Part shown: positions 6,127-13,512 of the stretch, one piece after another
How the letters are laid out: every line of letters starts with the position of its first letter
Numbering within the stretch: the first letter of the stretch is position 1
Assembly: GCA_910583675.1 (NCBI GenBank)
Contig: CAJTYH010000055.1
Location: 1 to 13,561, forward strand
Reading direction: 5' to 3'
Length of the DNA: 13,561 bases
Origin: an uncultured Muribaculaceae bacterium
GTDB taxonomy: Bacteria; Bacteroidota; Bacteroidia; Bacteroidales; Muribaculaceae
Notes under the pieces: model-generated
Told to the model about the DNA's origin: nothing
What the model saw: the letters and a program-made list of their open reading frames with translations, nothing else
Database searches by the model: none
Program-made: the position numbers and the translations under genes

Positions 6127-7614
6127 ATGAAGAATCACAATCTGTGCATCTACAATTCGCTGTCTCGTTGCAAGGAGCTGTTCCGTCCCTTTCATGAGGG
6201 GCGTGTGGGCATGTATGTCTGCGGCCCTACCGTATATGGTGACGGGCATCTGGGTCATGCGCGTCCCGCAATTACTTTCGACGTTCTTTTCCGGTATTTG
6301 CGACATCTCGGTTACAAGGTGCGTTATGTGCGTAATATCACCGATGTAGGTCATCTGGAGCATGATGCCGACGAAGGGGAGGACAAGATCGCAAAGAAAG
6401 CCCGCCTTGAACAGTTGGAGCCGATGGAGGTGGTGCAGCACTATCTCAACCGTTACCATGATGCCATGGCACGCTTGAATGTGCTTCCGCCGTCGATTGA
6501 GCCTCATGCGTCGGGGCATATCATGGAGCAGATCGATTATGTGCAGAAGATCCTTGATGCCGGGTATGCCTATGTGAGTGACGGATCGGTATATTTCGAC
6601 GTACCTAAGTATAACCGTGACCATAATTACGGAAAACTTTCGGGGCGGGACATAAATGAACTTCTTGCGCAGACACGCACCCTTGACGGACAGCAGGAGA
6701 AACATCATCCTGCGGACTTCGCGCTCTGGAAAAAGGCTCAGCCGGAGCATATAATGCGTTGGCCTTCACCCTGGAGCGACGGTTTCCCCGGTTGGCACCT
6801 GGAATGCTCTACCATGAGCGAGAAATATCTCGGGGAGAAGTTTGACATACATGGAGGGGGAATGGATTTGAAGTTTCCGCACCATGAGTGCGAGATTGCA
6901 CAAAGCGTGGCTCACAACGGATGCGACAGCGTGCACTATTGGATGCACAATAACATGATTACCATCAACGGACAGAAGATGGGCAAGTCTTTGGGTAATT
7001 TCATTACCCTGGATGAGTTCTTCAACGGTTCGCATCCGGCTCTTACGCAGCCTTATTCTCCAATGACCATCCGTTTCTTCATACTCCAGGCGCAATATCG
7101 TTCCACGGTTGATTTCAGCAATGATGCCCTACAAGCTTCAGAGAAGGCATTGGATCGTATGCTGGAGGGATGGCGTCGTCTGTCCGATCTGAAACCATCA
7201 GACGTGTCCTCCGTAAAGGATGATATGGAAGCGCTCTGGGCAAAATGCTACGAGGCATTGGACGATGACCTGAACACACCGATTGTAATCGCTCATCTTT
7301 TTGAAGCCCTGAGCATCATAAATAAGGTGCGCGACGGCCATGCGACGGCCACCGAGGCCGATATTGAGAGTTTGCGGTCGCTGTTCGATACATTCCTGTT
7401 CGAGATCCTCGGCATGAAGCCTGATGCGGCTGATGTGAACGACGACAAGGCGCTTGAGCCATATCGCGGAGCCGTTGATCTGTTGCTGAAAGTGCGTGCC
7501 GAGGCCAAAGCCAGGAAAGACTGGGCTACGTCCGACCTGATCCGTGACCAGATGGCTGCCCTTGGATTCTCCGTAAAGGATACCAAGGATGGCGTGGAGT
7601 GGAGCGTGAAGTGA
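6127..7614 (+). CDS. cysS: Cysteinyl-tRNA synthetase, class I
   Basis: The enzyme charges tRNA-Cys with cysteine in the cytoplasm. At 495 residues it is slightly longer than the E. coli enzyme (461). The HIGH motif is HLGH (41-44). The KMSKS loop is KMGKS (284-288), a variant I recall as usual in Bacteroidota. The zinc ligands, by alignment with E. coli, are Cys32, Cys227, His252 and Glu256. The core is followed by a helical DALR-type region and a short C-terminal domain with the CysRS-typical KDWATSDLIRD segment. The start ATG is the first in frame after the upstream gap. The next gene begins 28 bases after the stop. Confidence 0.97.
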   Translation: MKNHNLCIYNSLSRCKELFRPFHEGRVGMYVCGPTVYGDGHLGHARPAITFDVLFRYLRHLGYKVRYVRNITDVGHLEHDADEGEDKIAKKARLEQLEPMEVVQHYLNRYHDAMARLNVLPPSIEPHASGHIMEQIDYVQKILDAGYAYVSDGSVYFDVPKYNRDHNYGKLSGRDINELLAQTRTLDGQQEKHHPADFALWKKAQPEHIMRWPSPWSDGFPGWHLECSTMSEKYLGEKFDIHGGGMDLKFPHHECEIAQSVAHNGCDSVHYWMHNNMITINGQKMGKSLGNFITLDEFFNGSHPALTQPYSPMTIRFFILQAQYRSTVDFSNDALQASEKALDRMLEGWRRLSDLKPSDVSSVKDDMEALWAKCYEALDDDLNTPIVIAHLFEALSIINKVRDGHATATEADIESLRSLFDTFLFEILGMKPDAADVNDDKALEPYRGAVDLLLKVRAEAKARKDWATSDLIRDQMAALGFSVKDTKDGVEWSVK

Positions 7615-7642
7615 TCCGAAGGCTGTATCCGGGGGTGTTGTC

Positions 7643-9097
7643 ATGGATATACAGGGATTTGCCACTCTTGTGCTTGAACAGTTGCCTTTCGAGCCTACCG
7701 ACCAGCAGATAAAGCTGGTTGCGGCTCTGGCTCGTTTCTGTTCGGCATATACCCCTCAGGATACGGTGTTCGTGCTTAACGGATATGCCGGTACCGGCAA
7801 GACTTCGGTTATGGGTGCTCTCGTGCGCACGCTCGGGATTGTAGGGATACCTTCTGTTCTGTTGGCATCCACGGGCAGGGCGGCCAAGGTGTTCAGCAAT
7901 TTTACCGGCCAACCGGCATATACCATTCATCGCAAGATATATGCTGCTCCGGTAATCGGAGCAGATGGCCGACTTGTATCGCGTCTGACAGTCAATCCGC
8001 ATGTCAACACGGTCTTTATCGTTGACGAGGCTTCCATGATCGGTGACGGTATGGAGGGTGGTGACGGTTTGCTGCAGGATCTGCTAATGTACGTATACAG
8101 CGGCATCAACTGCCGTCTGATTCTCCTTGGCGATACCGCACAGCTTCCACCGGTGGGGCTTGCCGAATCGCCGGCAATGGATCCCGTGCAATTGAAGCGC
8201 CTCGGGATGCGGGTCACACGTGCCGTTATGACGCGCACAGTGCGCCAGAAAAGCCGGTCGGGAATTCTCTATAATGCCACTTGGCTCAGGCACGCCATGC
8301 AGCAGTCTCCTCTGCCGGAACCGCAGATGTGGGTGTCGCGTTTTCCTGACGTGGAGATCGTCGCCCCGGAAGAGCTTGAGGATGTGTTGCAGAAGTCTTT
8401 CTCCAAGTATGGAGAAGGGGAGACGCTTATCATCACTCGTTCCAACAAACGCGCGGTTGACTTCAACCTTGCCGTGCGCCGTGTAATTTTCGACCGTGAA
8501 GAGATGCTCGTAAAGGGCGATCGTCTTATTGTTGCGAAGAACAACTATTATTGGACACGTCGCAGCATACAGCAAAAGGAGGCTGGAGGTGACGAAGGGG
8601 AGATGTCGCGCCCCACAATGGAATTTGTCGCGAATGGAGAGGCGGCGGTTGTTGAGAAGGTTTATAGCGTAGAGACACGGAATACGATGGAGTTTGCCGA
8701 CGTAAGGCTCTGGTTTCCTGATTACGGCGTTTCGATCAATGCCAAGCTGAATCTTTCCACTTTGGTCTCGGAGGGTGCGTATCTTTCGCATGAGAAACAG
8801 CAGATCCTTGTTGATCAAGCATTTGCCGATGCCGGCATTTCTCCTGTGGCATCCGTCTCGGCACAGCGGGAGGTTCTCAAGGCTGATCCATACTATAATG
8901 CCCTTCAGGTGAAATACGCCTATGCGGTCACTTGCCATAAGGCTCAGGGAGGGCAGTGGAAGTCGGTGTTCGTGGATATGGGTTACATTCCCCCCGATGC
9001 TTATACGACACCGGAATTTTACCGGTGGTTGTATACGGCCACGTCCCGTGCCACGTCCCGTCTGACGCTCATCAATCCCGCCGTGCAGATAAACTAA
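7643..9097 (+). CDS. RecD/Dda-like superfamily 1 DNA helicase
   Basis: This 484-residue protein is a stand-alone SF1B (5' to 3') helicase-type ATPase. Visible motifs are Walker A GYAGTGKT (47-54), motif Ia around LLASTGRAA, Walker B VDEAS (127-131), motif III GDTAQLPPVG (163-172), and near the C-terminus TCHKAQGGQW followed by YTATSRA (motifs V/VI with the arginine finger). There is no RecB/RecC partner, no long N-terminal extension as in RecD2 and no nuclease domain, so it resembles the short Dda-type enzymes often annotated RecD-like in Bacteroidota. A role in replication or repair is inferred from the family. It starts 28 bases after cysS and precedes the YqeY gene by 30 bases. Confidence 0.87.
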   Translation: MDIQGFATLVLEQLPFEPTDQQIKLVAALARFCSAYTPQDTVFVLNGYAGTGKTSVMGALVRTLGIVGIPSVLLASTGRAAKVFSNFTGQPAYTIHRKIYAAPVIGADGRLVSRLTVNPHVNTVFIVDEASMIGDGMEGGDGLLQDLLMYVYSGINCRLILLGDTAQLPPVGLAESPAMDPVQLKRLGMRVTRAVMTRTVRQKSRSGILYNATWLRHAMQQSPLPEPQMWVSRFPDVEIVAPEELEDVLQKSFSKYGEGETLIITRSNKRAVDFNLAVRRVIFDREEMLVKGDRLIVAKNNYYWTRRSIQQKEAGGDEGEMSRPTMEFVANGEAAVVEKVYSVETRNTMEFADVRLWFPDYGVSINAKLNLSTLVSEGAYLSHEKQQILVDQAFADAGISPVASVSAQREVLKADPYYNALQVKYAYAVTCHKAQGGQWKSVFVDMGYIPPDAYTTPEFYRWLYTATSRATSRLTLINPAVQIN

Positions 9098-9127
9098 TGA
9101 TTTCTAATCTATTTAAACTTATAAATT

Positions 9128-9577
9128 ATGGCACTTTTCGATACTATTTCAGATGATATCAAGAAGGCGATGCTTGCCCGTGACGCACAGCGTCTTGACG
9201 CTCTTCGGGGCATAAAAAAAGAGTTCCTTGAGGCTAAGACTGCAAAAGGTTCTGATGGTACGTTGACAGATGAACGGGCTACCCAGATCCTTGCGAAAAT
9301 GATAAAGCAGCGCAAGGAGAGCGCGGCGATATATGCCGAGCAGAATCGTCCTGAGCTGGCGGAAACCGAGCTTGCTCAGGCTGCCATCATAGAGGAATAC
9401 ATGCCCAAGCAGTTGACAGAAGAGGAATTGACAGCTGCCCTGAAGGAAATCATAGCACGTGTGGGCGCTACATCACCCAAGGAGATGGGCAAGGTTATGG
9501 GCGTGGCCTCCAAGGAACTTGCCGGAAAGGCTGAGGGTCGTGCCATTTCGGTCAAGGTGAAGGAGCTTCTCGCTTAA
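9128..9577 (+). CDS. GatB/YqeY domain protein
   Basis: The 149-residue protein is a full-length member of the YqeY family. It resembles the tail domain of the GatB subunit of the tRNA-dependent amidotransferase but stands alone. Features are an N-terminal helical bundle (to about residue 90) with LRGIKKEFLEAK and KMIKQRKESA, a linker YMPKQLTEEEL, and a C-terminal helical domain with PKEMGKVMG. Its cellular role is not established; tRNA binding has been suggested for the domain. No transport or membrane signals are present. It closes the plus-strand cluster and converges on the antiporter gene, with 13 bases between the two stops and no clear terminator between them. Confidence 0.9.
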   Translation: MALFDTISDDIKKAMLARDAQRLDALRGIKKEFLEAKTAKGSDGTLTDERATQILAKMIKQRKESAAIYAEQNRPELAETELAQAAIIEEYMPKQLTEEELTAALKEIIARVGATSPKEMGKVMGVASKELAGKAEGRAISVKVKELLA

Positions 9578-9590
9578 GGTCATACGGCGG

Positions 9591-10574
9591 TCAAAGGCTC
9601 TTGATGAGCCATCCGACATATCCGAGGTAGCCGAGAAACAGTATGGCTCCTTCCGCCCGGGTAATGGTGCGCTCGCGGAAGAACCATCCGAATAGCCAGA
9701 ACAGGGCGCAGGCTCCTGTAAGCGTGAGCAAGTCGAAATTACCGATCGATCCGAATGGGAGCGGACGTATTGTCGCAGAGCATCCGAGTACCAGGAAGAT
9801 GTTGAAGATGTTGCTGCCGATCACGTTTCCGAGAGCTATTCCAGTCTTCCCTTTCAAGGCTGCCGTGACGGATGTGGCAAGTTCCGGGAGCGATGTGCCG
9901 GCGGCTACTATGGTAAGGCCGATCAAGGCATCGCTTACGCCCATTGATGAGGCTACTGCTGATGCTCCCGCTACGAAACGGTCTCCACCGACTATAAGTC
10001 CGGCAAGTCCGCACACCACAAGTAGAATTGATTTAAGAACCGACATCGGCCGGGATGCGTCCTTGGTTTCAGATGCCGGTTCCGTTTTTTGTAACGCTTC
10101 CTCCTGTCTGGCAGTGGAGAATGTGTGCCGCATGAAAATCGCGAAGAACAGCAGAAGAAGTATGCCGTCTACGCGTGTGAGGATGTTCTCCTGCGCCCCG
10201 TCAAGCAGTGGACTGTTGCCTATGGCAAGCAGTGCCAAGGCTGAAAGTGCCACCAGGGGTATATCCTTGGTCATTGTGTTGCGGTCTATCCTTATCGGTC
10301 TGATCAAGGCCGTGATACCAATGATGACCAACACGTTGAAGATATTGCTGCCCACCACATTGCCGATGGCTATGCCGGCGTTGCCGTTTATGGCCGACAT
10401 GACACTGATTACAAGTTCTGGTGCCGAGGTGCCGAAAGCGACCACGGTCAGCCCGACAACCATATCGGATACGCCCCATCGCTTTGCAATCGCCGATGCG
10501 CCGTCTGTAAGCCAGTTGGCACCGAAAAGTATCAGTGCCAAACCTCCCACAAGAAAAACCAAGTCAAGAAACAT
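9591..10574 (-). CDS. Calcium/sodium antiporter (CaCA family, YrbG-like)
   Basis: This 327-residue inner-membrane protein belongs to the cation/Ca2+ exchanger superfamily. About ten hydrophobic segments form two inverted halves around an acidic and polar cytoplasmic loop (about 153-178). The two alpha repeats that bind ions are clear: GTSAPE (48-53) with GNVVGSN (71-77), and GTSLPE (226-231) with GNVIGSN (249-255). Glu53 and Glu231 are the expected ion-coordinating acids. It would exchange Ca2+ for Na+ or H+ across the membrane. The substrate cannot be told from sequence, so exchange of other cations is possible. The start ATG is about 50 bases from a candidate -7 element. Confidence 0.92.
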   Translation of the reverse strand: MFLDLVFLVGGLALILFGANWLTDGASAIAKRWGVSDMVVGLTVVAFGTSAPELVISVMSAINGNAGIAIGNVVGSNIFNVLVIIGITALIRPIRIDRNTMTKDIPLVALSALALLAIGNSPLLDGAQENILTRVDGILLLLFFAIFMRHTFSTARQEEALQKTEPASETKDASRPMSVLKSILLVVCGLAGLIVGGDRFVAGASAVASSMGVSDALIGLTIVAAGTSLPELATSVTAALKGKTGIALGNVIGSNIFNIFLVLGCSATIRPLPFGSIGNFDLLTLTGACALFWLFGWFFRERTITRAEGAILFLGYLGYVGWLIKSL

Positions 10575-10590
10575 ATTAATGCCGAGTTGA

Positions 10591-10638
10591 AAACGTTATT
10601 GCTATATTTATTTTATAACGTTTGCCCCGGCAAAAATA
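10591..10638 (-). promoter_or_regulatory. Candidate -7 element and inverted repeat upstream of the antiporter
   Basis: On the minus strand TATTTTTGC (10630-10638) fits TAnnTTTGC, but no good -33 element lies at the right distance. Between it and the antiporter ATG, a perfect 9-bp inverted repeat pairs 10591-10599 with 10615-10623 across a 15-base spacer. It could be an operator or an RNA leader structure; both are inferences. Confidence 0.4.
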
Positions 10639-10680
10639 TTCGGTCACGATGAAATTTCAGCGGTTGACAGGTTGCTTGGC

Positions 10681-12087
10681 TTAATGGATGATGATTTTGC
10701 TGCTCTCAATGCATTTTCCGTTCTCCGTCAATGTGAGAACATACATTCCCGAGGCAAAGCCGTGGGTAGGGATGGAAACTTCTGTTGCTTCGGGATTGAC
10801 AGATCGGTTGTATATGCGCTCTCCGTTCAACGATGTGACGGAGATAGTGCGTGGAAAACCGGTTCCGTCGGGAAGGGTGATGGTCACGGGTGTGCCATGA
10901 TTCGCAGGATTGGGTGATGCCGAGATCCTGTTCTCGTCACGGATGATCTTTACTGTGCCGGTCGGCTTGTCAATGCGGTAAAACCGTGTGGTGCGAACGT
11001 AGCGCTTGTTCTCGTTGTACCAACCGAATTCGGCTTGCGCAAGAATGCTGTTGCCTGATTTGAAGAATTCAATTGAGGCGCTTCCTTCGCAGTTGTCAGG
11101 GATGGGAAATGAATAGATCGTGGTTCCGTCTTCTGAAACGACCTTGATACCGGTGTAATGAACTCCAAAGCGTTTCCGGCGAAAATCTTCCACCCCATCG
11201 CCATCGCGATCAGAGCTTGTGATGCCGAAAAGGTACTCCTCGGGACTGACCTGAGAGTCGGTACTGGCTGAATCGGTCGTTCCATATCCTTCAGACACCT
11301 CAGCCTTATATCTTACATATTCAAACTTTTCATCGTCATTGAAGAACGTCTGTGAGAAAGGAAGATAAACGCCTTGCGAATGGCTCATACTCGCCACATC
11401 AACGCAGCGAGGAGTACATAGATTGCAAATGGGAACATCGTACCATGTGAAAGTGCTCCATTCCCCGTCGTATCTTGGCACTTGTGTGGAATAGGTATAA
11501 GCGAATCCCCACTTGTCGTCCGCGTTAAGATATGTCTCAAGTTTGGTCAGGTATTCGGGGTATTGATAGAAGCCTCCCGGTTGGATTTGGAGTGAGATGT
11601 AAATGTCTTGACCTTTAGAGTAGCAATTAGACGTTAGGCTTTCAAGGGTGAGAGTAGGATCAAGATCTTTGTTGCTTTCGTAGAACCAATTGATGAAAGC
11701 AGATTTTCTGGCATTCATATCCGAAACGGAAGGCATCAAGGGGAGAATGTTAAGTCGGTCTTCTTTTATTACCTTGGTTTTCACAATTGATCCCGTCGAA
11801 GCCCTTTTTTCGGTCACAGTGTATGGATGCAGTACCTTAAAATTGAAGGATTTCAGCGGATTCAGTTCAAAATCGAAAATTCGCGCTTCATAATGGGTGC
11901 CGCCACCTTCCTCCGTGTAACCGTTTTCGTCCTCTGAGAAGTAGATTGCCGCTTCTCCGTTTTTCATGAAGGCTCCGGGGATGAACCGTGTTGATGCATT
12001 TTCCATTTCCTTGACCATCGTCTGCGCGTTTGCGCTTAATGCAAAGGCACAAGAAATGAATGACAGTGAGAGAATCCTATATTTCAT
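10681..12087 (-). CDS. Secreted protein with T9SS type A C-terminal sorting domain
   Basis: The 468-residue product has a Sec signal peptide (1-21, likely cut after ANA) and ends in a type IX secretion sorting domain (about residue 385 to the end). That domain shows SPNPA near 391-395, a central beta-sandwich with SLNGERIY, and a final GMYVLTL...KIIIH strand pair. Between them is a region I do not recognise. It contains a C-x2-C-x3-C cluster (Cys221, 224, 228) and a DRDGDGVED segment (about 293-301) resembling an EF-hand or thrombospondin-type calcium loop. It should cross the outer membrane by T9SS and be released or surface-anchored. The ATG at 12087 is chosen because an upstream in-frame TTG at 12108 falls inside the -7 element. 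Confidence 0.85.
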   Translation of the reverse strand: MKYRILSLSFISCAFALSANAQTMVKEMENASTRFIPGAFMKNGEAAIYFSEDENGYTEEGGGTHYEARIFDFELNPLKSFNFKVLHPYTVTEKRASTGSIVKTKVIKEDRLNILPLMPSVSDMNARKSAFINWFYESNKDLDPTLTLESLTSNCYSKGQDIYISLQIQPGGFYQYPEYLTKLETYLNADDKWGFAYTYSTQVPRYDGEWSTFTWYDVPICNLCTPRCVDVASMSHSQGVYLPFSQTFFNDDEKFEYVRYKAEVSEGYGTTDSASTDSQVSPEEYLFGITSSDRDGDGVEDFRRKRFGVHYTGIKVVSEDGTTIYSFPIPDNCEGSASIEFFKSGNSILAQAEFGWYNENKRYVRTTRFYRIDKPTGTVKIIRDENRISASPNPANHGTPVTITLPDGTGFPRTISVTSLNGERIYNRSVNPEATEVSIPTHGFASGMYVLTLTENGKCIESSKIIIH

Positions 12088-12104
12088 GTTTTTCAAGTTT
12101 ATTG

Positions 12105-12113
12105 GCAAAGGTA
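12105..12113 (-). promoter_or_regulatory. -7 element for the T9SS cargo gene
   Basis: On the minus strand TACCTTTGC is a full match to TAnnTTTGC. It lies 17 bases before the ATG, so the leader is about 10 bases. A TTG lies about 22 bases upstream of the element, slightly farther than the 19-base spacing of the best promoters here. The match rules out translation starts upstream of 12087. Confidence 0.65.
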
Positions 12114-12230
12114 ATGAAATAAACCGTGTGAATCAGCAATATTTTGATTTTTTTTTTACGGTATTTGTGTGAAACAATCAATTGTTTGATTCCCAGTTGA
12201 ATAGGTTGCAAAAAAAAAGTTGTTGTATTT

Positions 12231-12238
12231 TATATTTG
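12231..12238 (+). promoter_or_regulatory. Candidate -7 element for the DUF1016 gene
   Basis: TATATTTG matches TAnnTTTG and is identical to the mntA -7 element. The nearest TTG is 22 bases upstream (12206-12208), so the -33 element is weak. The implied leader is about 100 bases. The surrounding gap (12114-12348) is very AT-rich, has A and T runs and a 7-bp inverted repeat (12172-12178 with 12181-12187), and holds no gene. Confidence 0.45.
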
Positions 12239-12348
12239 TTCCTCTACACGATAGGCTTGCAGAAAAATACAATTGGTTATTTTCCGACTTGATTATTGGT
12301 TGCAGCTAAATTAAAAAGTAAATGCAATATGTTGAAAATAGGCAATAA

Positions 12349-13416
12349 ATGGCTAAATTTGCGATTATGATGGAAACAGTTATCACACATCACACCGAAT
12401 CTGAATATAATGAAATACTGCGACAGGCTGTCGCAGTTATTGAGGCTGCGAGAAGTAAAGTCGCGTGCTCAATTGTAGGCACATCAAATGAAATGCACTG
12501 GGAAGTCGGAAAAATCCTGTATGAACGTAAACTTGAGAAGAAACATGGTGCGTCAGTTGTAAAGCATCTATCAGTTGACTTGAAACAGCGTTATCCAGAT
12601 ATGGGTATGTCAGAGCGTAATTTATGGGATATGAAACGCTTTTATGTACGATTCCGAGAGTCAAGTCCAAAACTGCGACAAGCTGTCGCAGTTTTGCCGT
12701 GGTGGAACATCAATAAACTGATTTCCAAACTGGGGGATGATGATGAGGCTATTCTTTACTACGCAGAGCAGACTGTCACAAAGCGATGGGGAAGGGATTT
12801 TATGGTTAACGCTGTTAAGATGGATATGCACAAGCGATGGCCGGATAGCAATATCTCAAATAATTTCGCCGTTGTTCTGCCAGAGGTTCAAGCTGCGTAT
12901 GCCAATGAAGTATTCAAGGATTCCTATTGCATGGGGTTTCTCGGTGTGACCGAACCGATCCTCGAATTGGAGCTTGAACGACGGTTAGTAGAGAAAATAA
13001 AGCAATTCCTTTTGGAACTTGGTCAAGGATTCACATATATCGGCAATCAGCATGTGCTATCTTATAATGGTAAAGATTACAAGGTTGATATGCTGTTTTT
13101 CCACCGTGGGTTGCGATCACTCGTTGCAGTAGATCTGAAAATTTCTGAGTTCCAGCCGGAATACGTAGGCAAGATGAATCTATATCTATCGTTGTTAGAT
13201 AAACTTGAGAAATGCAACGATGAGAATCCGTCAATTGGGATTATCCTTTGTGCTGAAAAAGACAATGTGGAAGTAGAACTGGCACTTGATGGGTATACAA
13301 AGCCTATAGGTGTTGCGGATTATCAACTAATTATTCCTCAACAAGCGCTTAAACAGCTCGTCTCAGATGAGATAAATACATTCAATAGAGAGAAAAAAAT
13401 CCTCCGTAAATTATAA
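12349..13416 (+). CDS. DUF1016 (YhcG-type) PD-(D/E)XK nuclease family protein
   Basis: The 355-residue protein has the two-part layout of this family. An N-terminal DUF1016 helical domain (about 20-165) includes HWEVGKIL and GMSERNLWDMKRFY. A C-terminal PD-(D/E)XK nuclease-fold domain (about 195-340) has Asp247 in KVDMLF and Asp262-Leu-Lys264 followed by EFQPEYVGKMNLYL. The catalytic acid before Lys is Asp where I expect Glu in most relatives, and WWN replaces the common WGHN segment at 118-120; both are tolerable. Members are often found in accessory regions, sometimes beside restriction-modification genes, but none is here. The exact role is unknown. The ATG at 12349 gives the longest product, and ATGs at 12367 and 12370 are also possible. 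The gene is AT-richer than the core and carries two near-identical palindromes. Confidence 0.85.
   Translation: MAKFAIMMETVITHHTESEYNEILRQAVAVIEAARSKVACSIVGTSNEMHWEVGKILYERKLEKKHGASVVKHLSVDLKQRYPDMGMSERNLWDMKRFYVRFRESSPKLRQAVAVLPWWNINKLISKLGDDDEAILYYAEQTVTKRWGRDFMVNAVKMDMHKRWPDSNISNNFAVVLPEVQAAYANEVFKDSYCMGFLGVTEPILELELERRLVEKIKQFLLELGQGFTYIGNQHVLSYNGKDYKVDMLFFHRGLRSLVAVDLKISEFQPEYVGKMNLYLSLLDKLEKCNDENPSIGIILCAEKDNVEVELALDGYTKPIGVADYQLIIPQQALKQLVSDEINTFNREKKILRKL
12417..12438. repeat. Intragenic palindromic repeat, copy 1
   Basis: A 9-bp perfect inverted repeat (12417-12425 with 12429-12437) has a 3-base spacer. The 22-base unit matches copy 2 at all but one position and encodes LRQAVAV at residues 24-30 of the DUF1016 protein. 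Confidence 0.8.
12668..12696. repeat. Intragenic palindromic repeat, copy 2
   Basis: A 13-bp perfect inverted repeat (12668-12680 with 12684-12696) surrounds a 3-base spacer. It encodes the same heptapeptide, LRQAVAV, at residues 109-115, 255 bases (85 codons) after copy 1. Confidence 0.85.
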
Positions 13417-13464
13417 GTTTATGAGTATATGCGCTATCATGCCTCTGGTAGTTTTATAGGGGGG

Positions 13465-13512
13465 ACACAACAGAAGGAGTTAAGCGCTAGTGCTTAACTC
13501 CTTCTGTTGTGT
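13465..13512. terminator. Perfect 21-bp hairpin abutting tRNA-Gln, probable terminator
   Basis: Positions 13465-13485 and 13492-13512 are perfectly complementary with a 6-base loop. The right arm includes the discriminator base of the minus-strand tRNA-Gln. It lies 48 bases after the DUF1016 stop, so it may end both transcripts. Neither side has a T tract; on the minus strand a C-rich stretch follows. The terminator role is therefore an inference from position and stability. Confidence 0.55.

Noticed and set aside
6109..6750. A 213-codon minus-strand open frame inside cysS
   Set aside because: It is a shadow of the CysRS catalytic domain with no independent support.
8084..8938. A 284-codon minus-strand open frame inside the helicase gene
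   Set aside because: It is a shadow of a strongly supported helicase. The translation is rich in His, Arg and Leu with no motif.
9578..9610. Small inverted repeat (GGCTC/GAGCC) at the convergent yqeY-antiporter junction as a terminator
   Set aside because: The stem is only 5 bp, lies within the antiporter coding end and has no T tract on either side.
9643..10590. A 315-codon open frame on the plus strand opposite the antiporter gene
   Set aside because: It is the antisense shadow of a membrane protein whose alpha repeats are unmistakable on the minus strand. Its translation is Ser/Thr/Pro-rich and has no recognisable domain.
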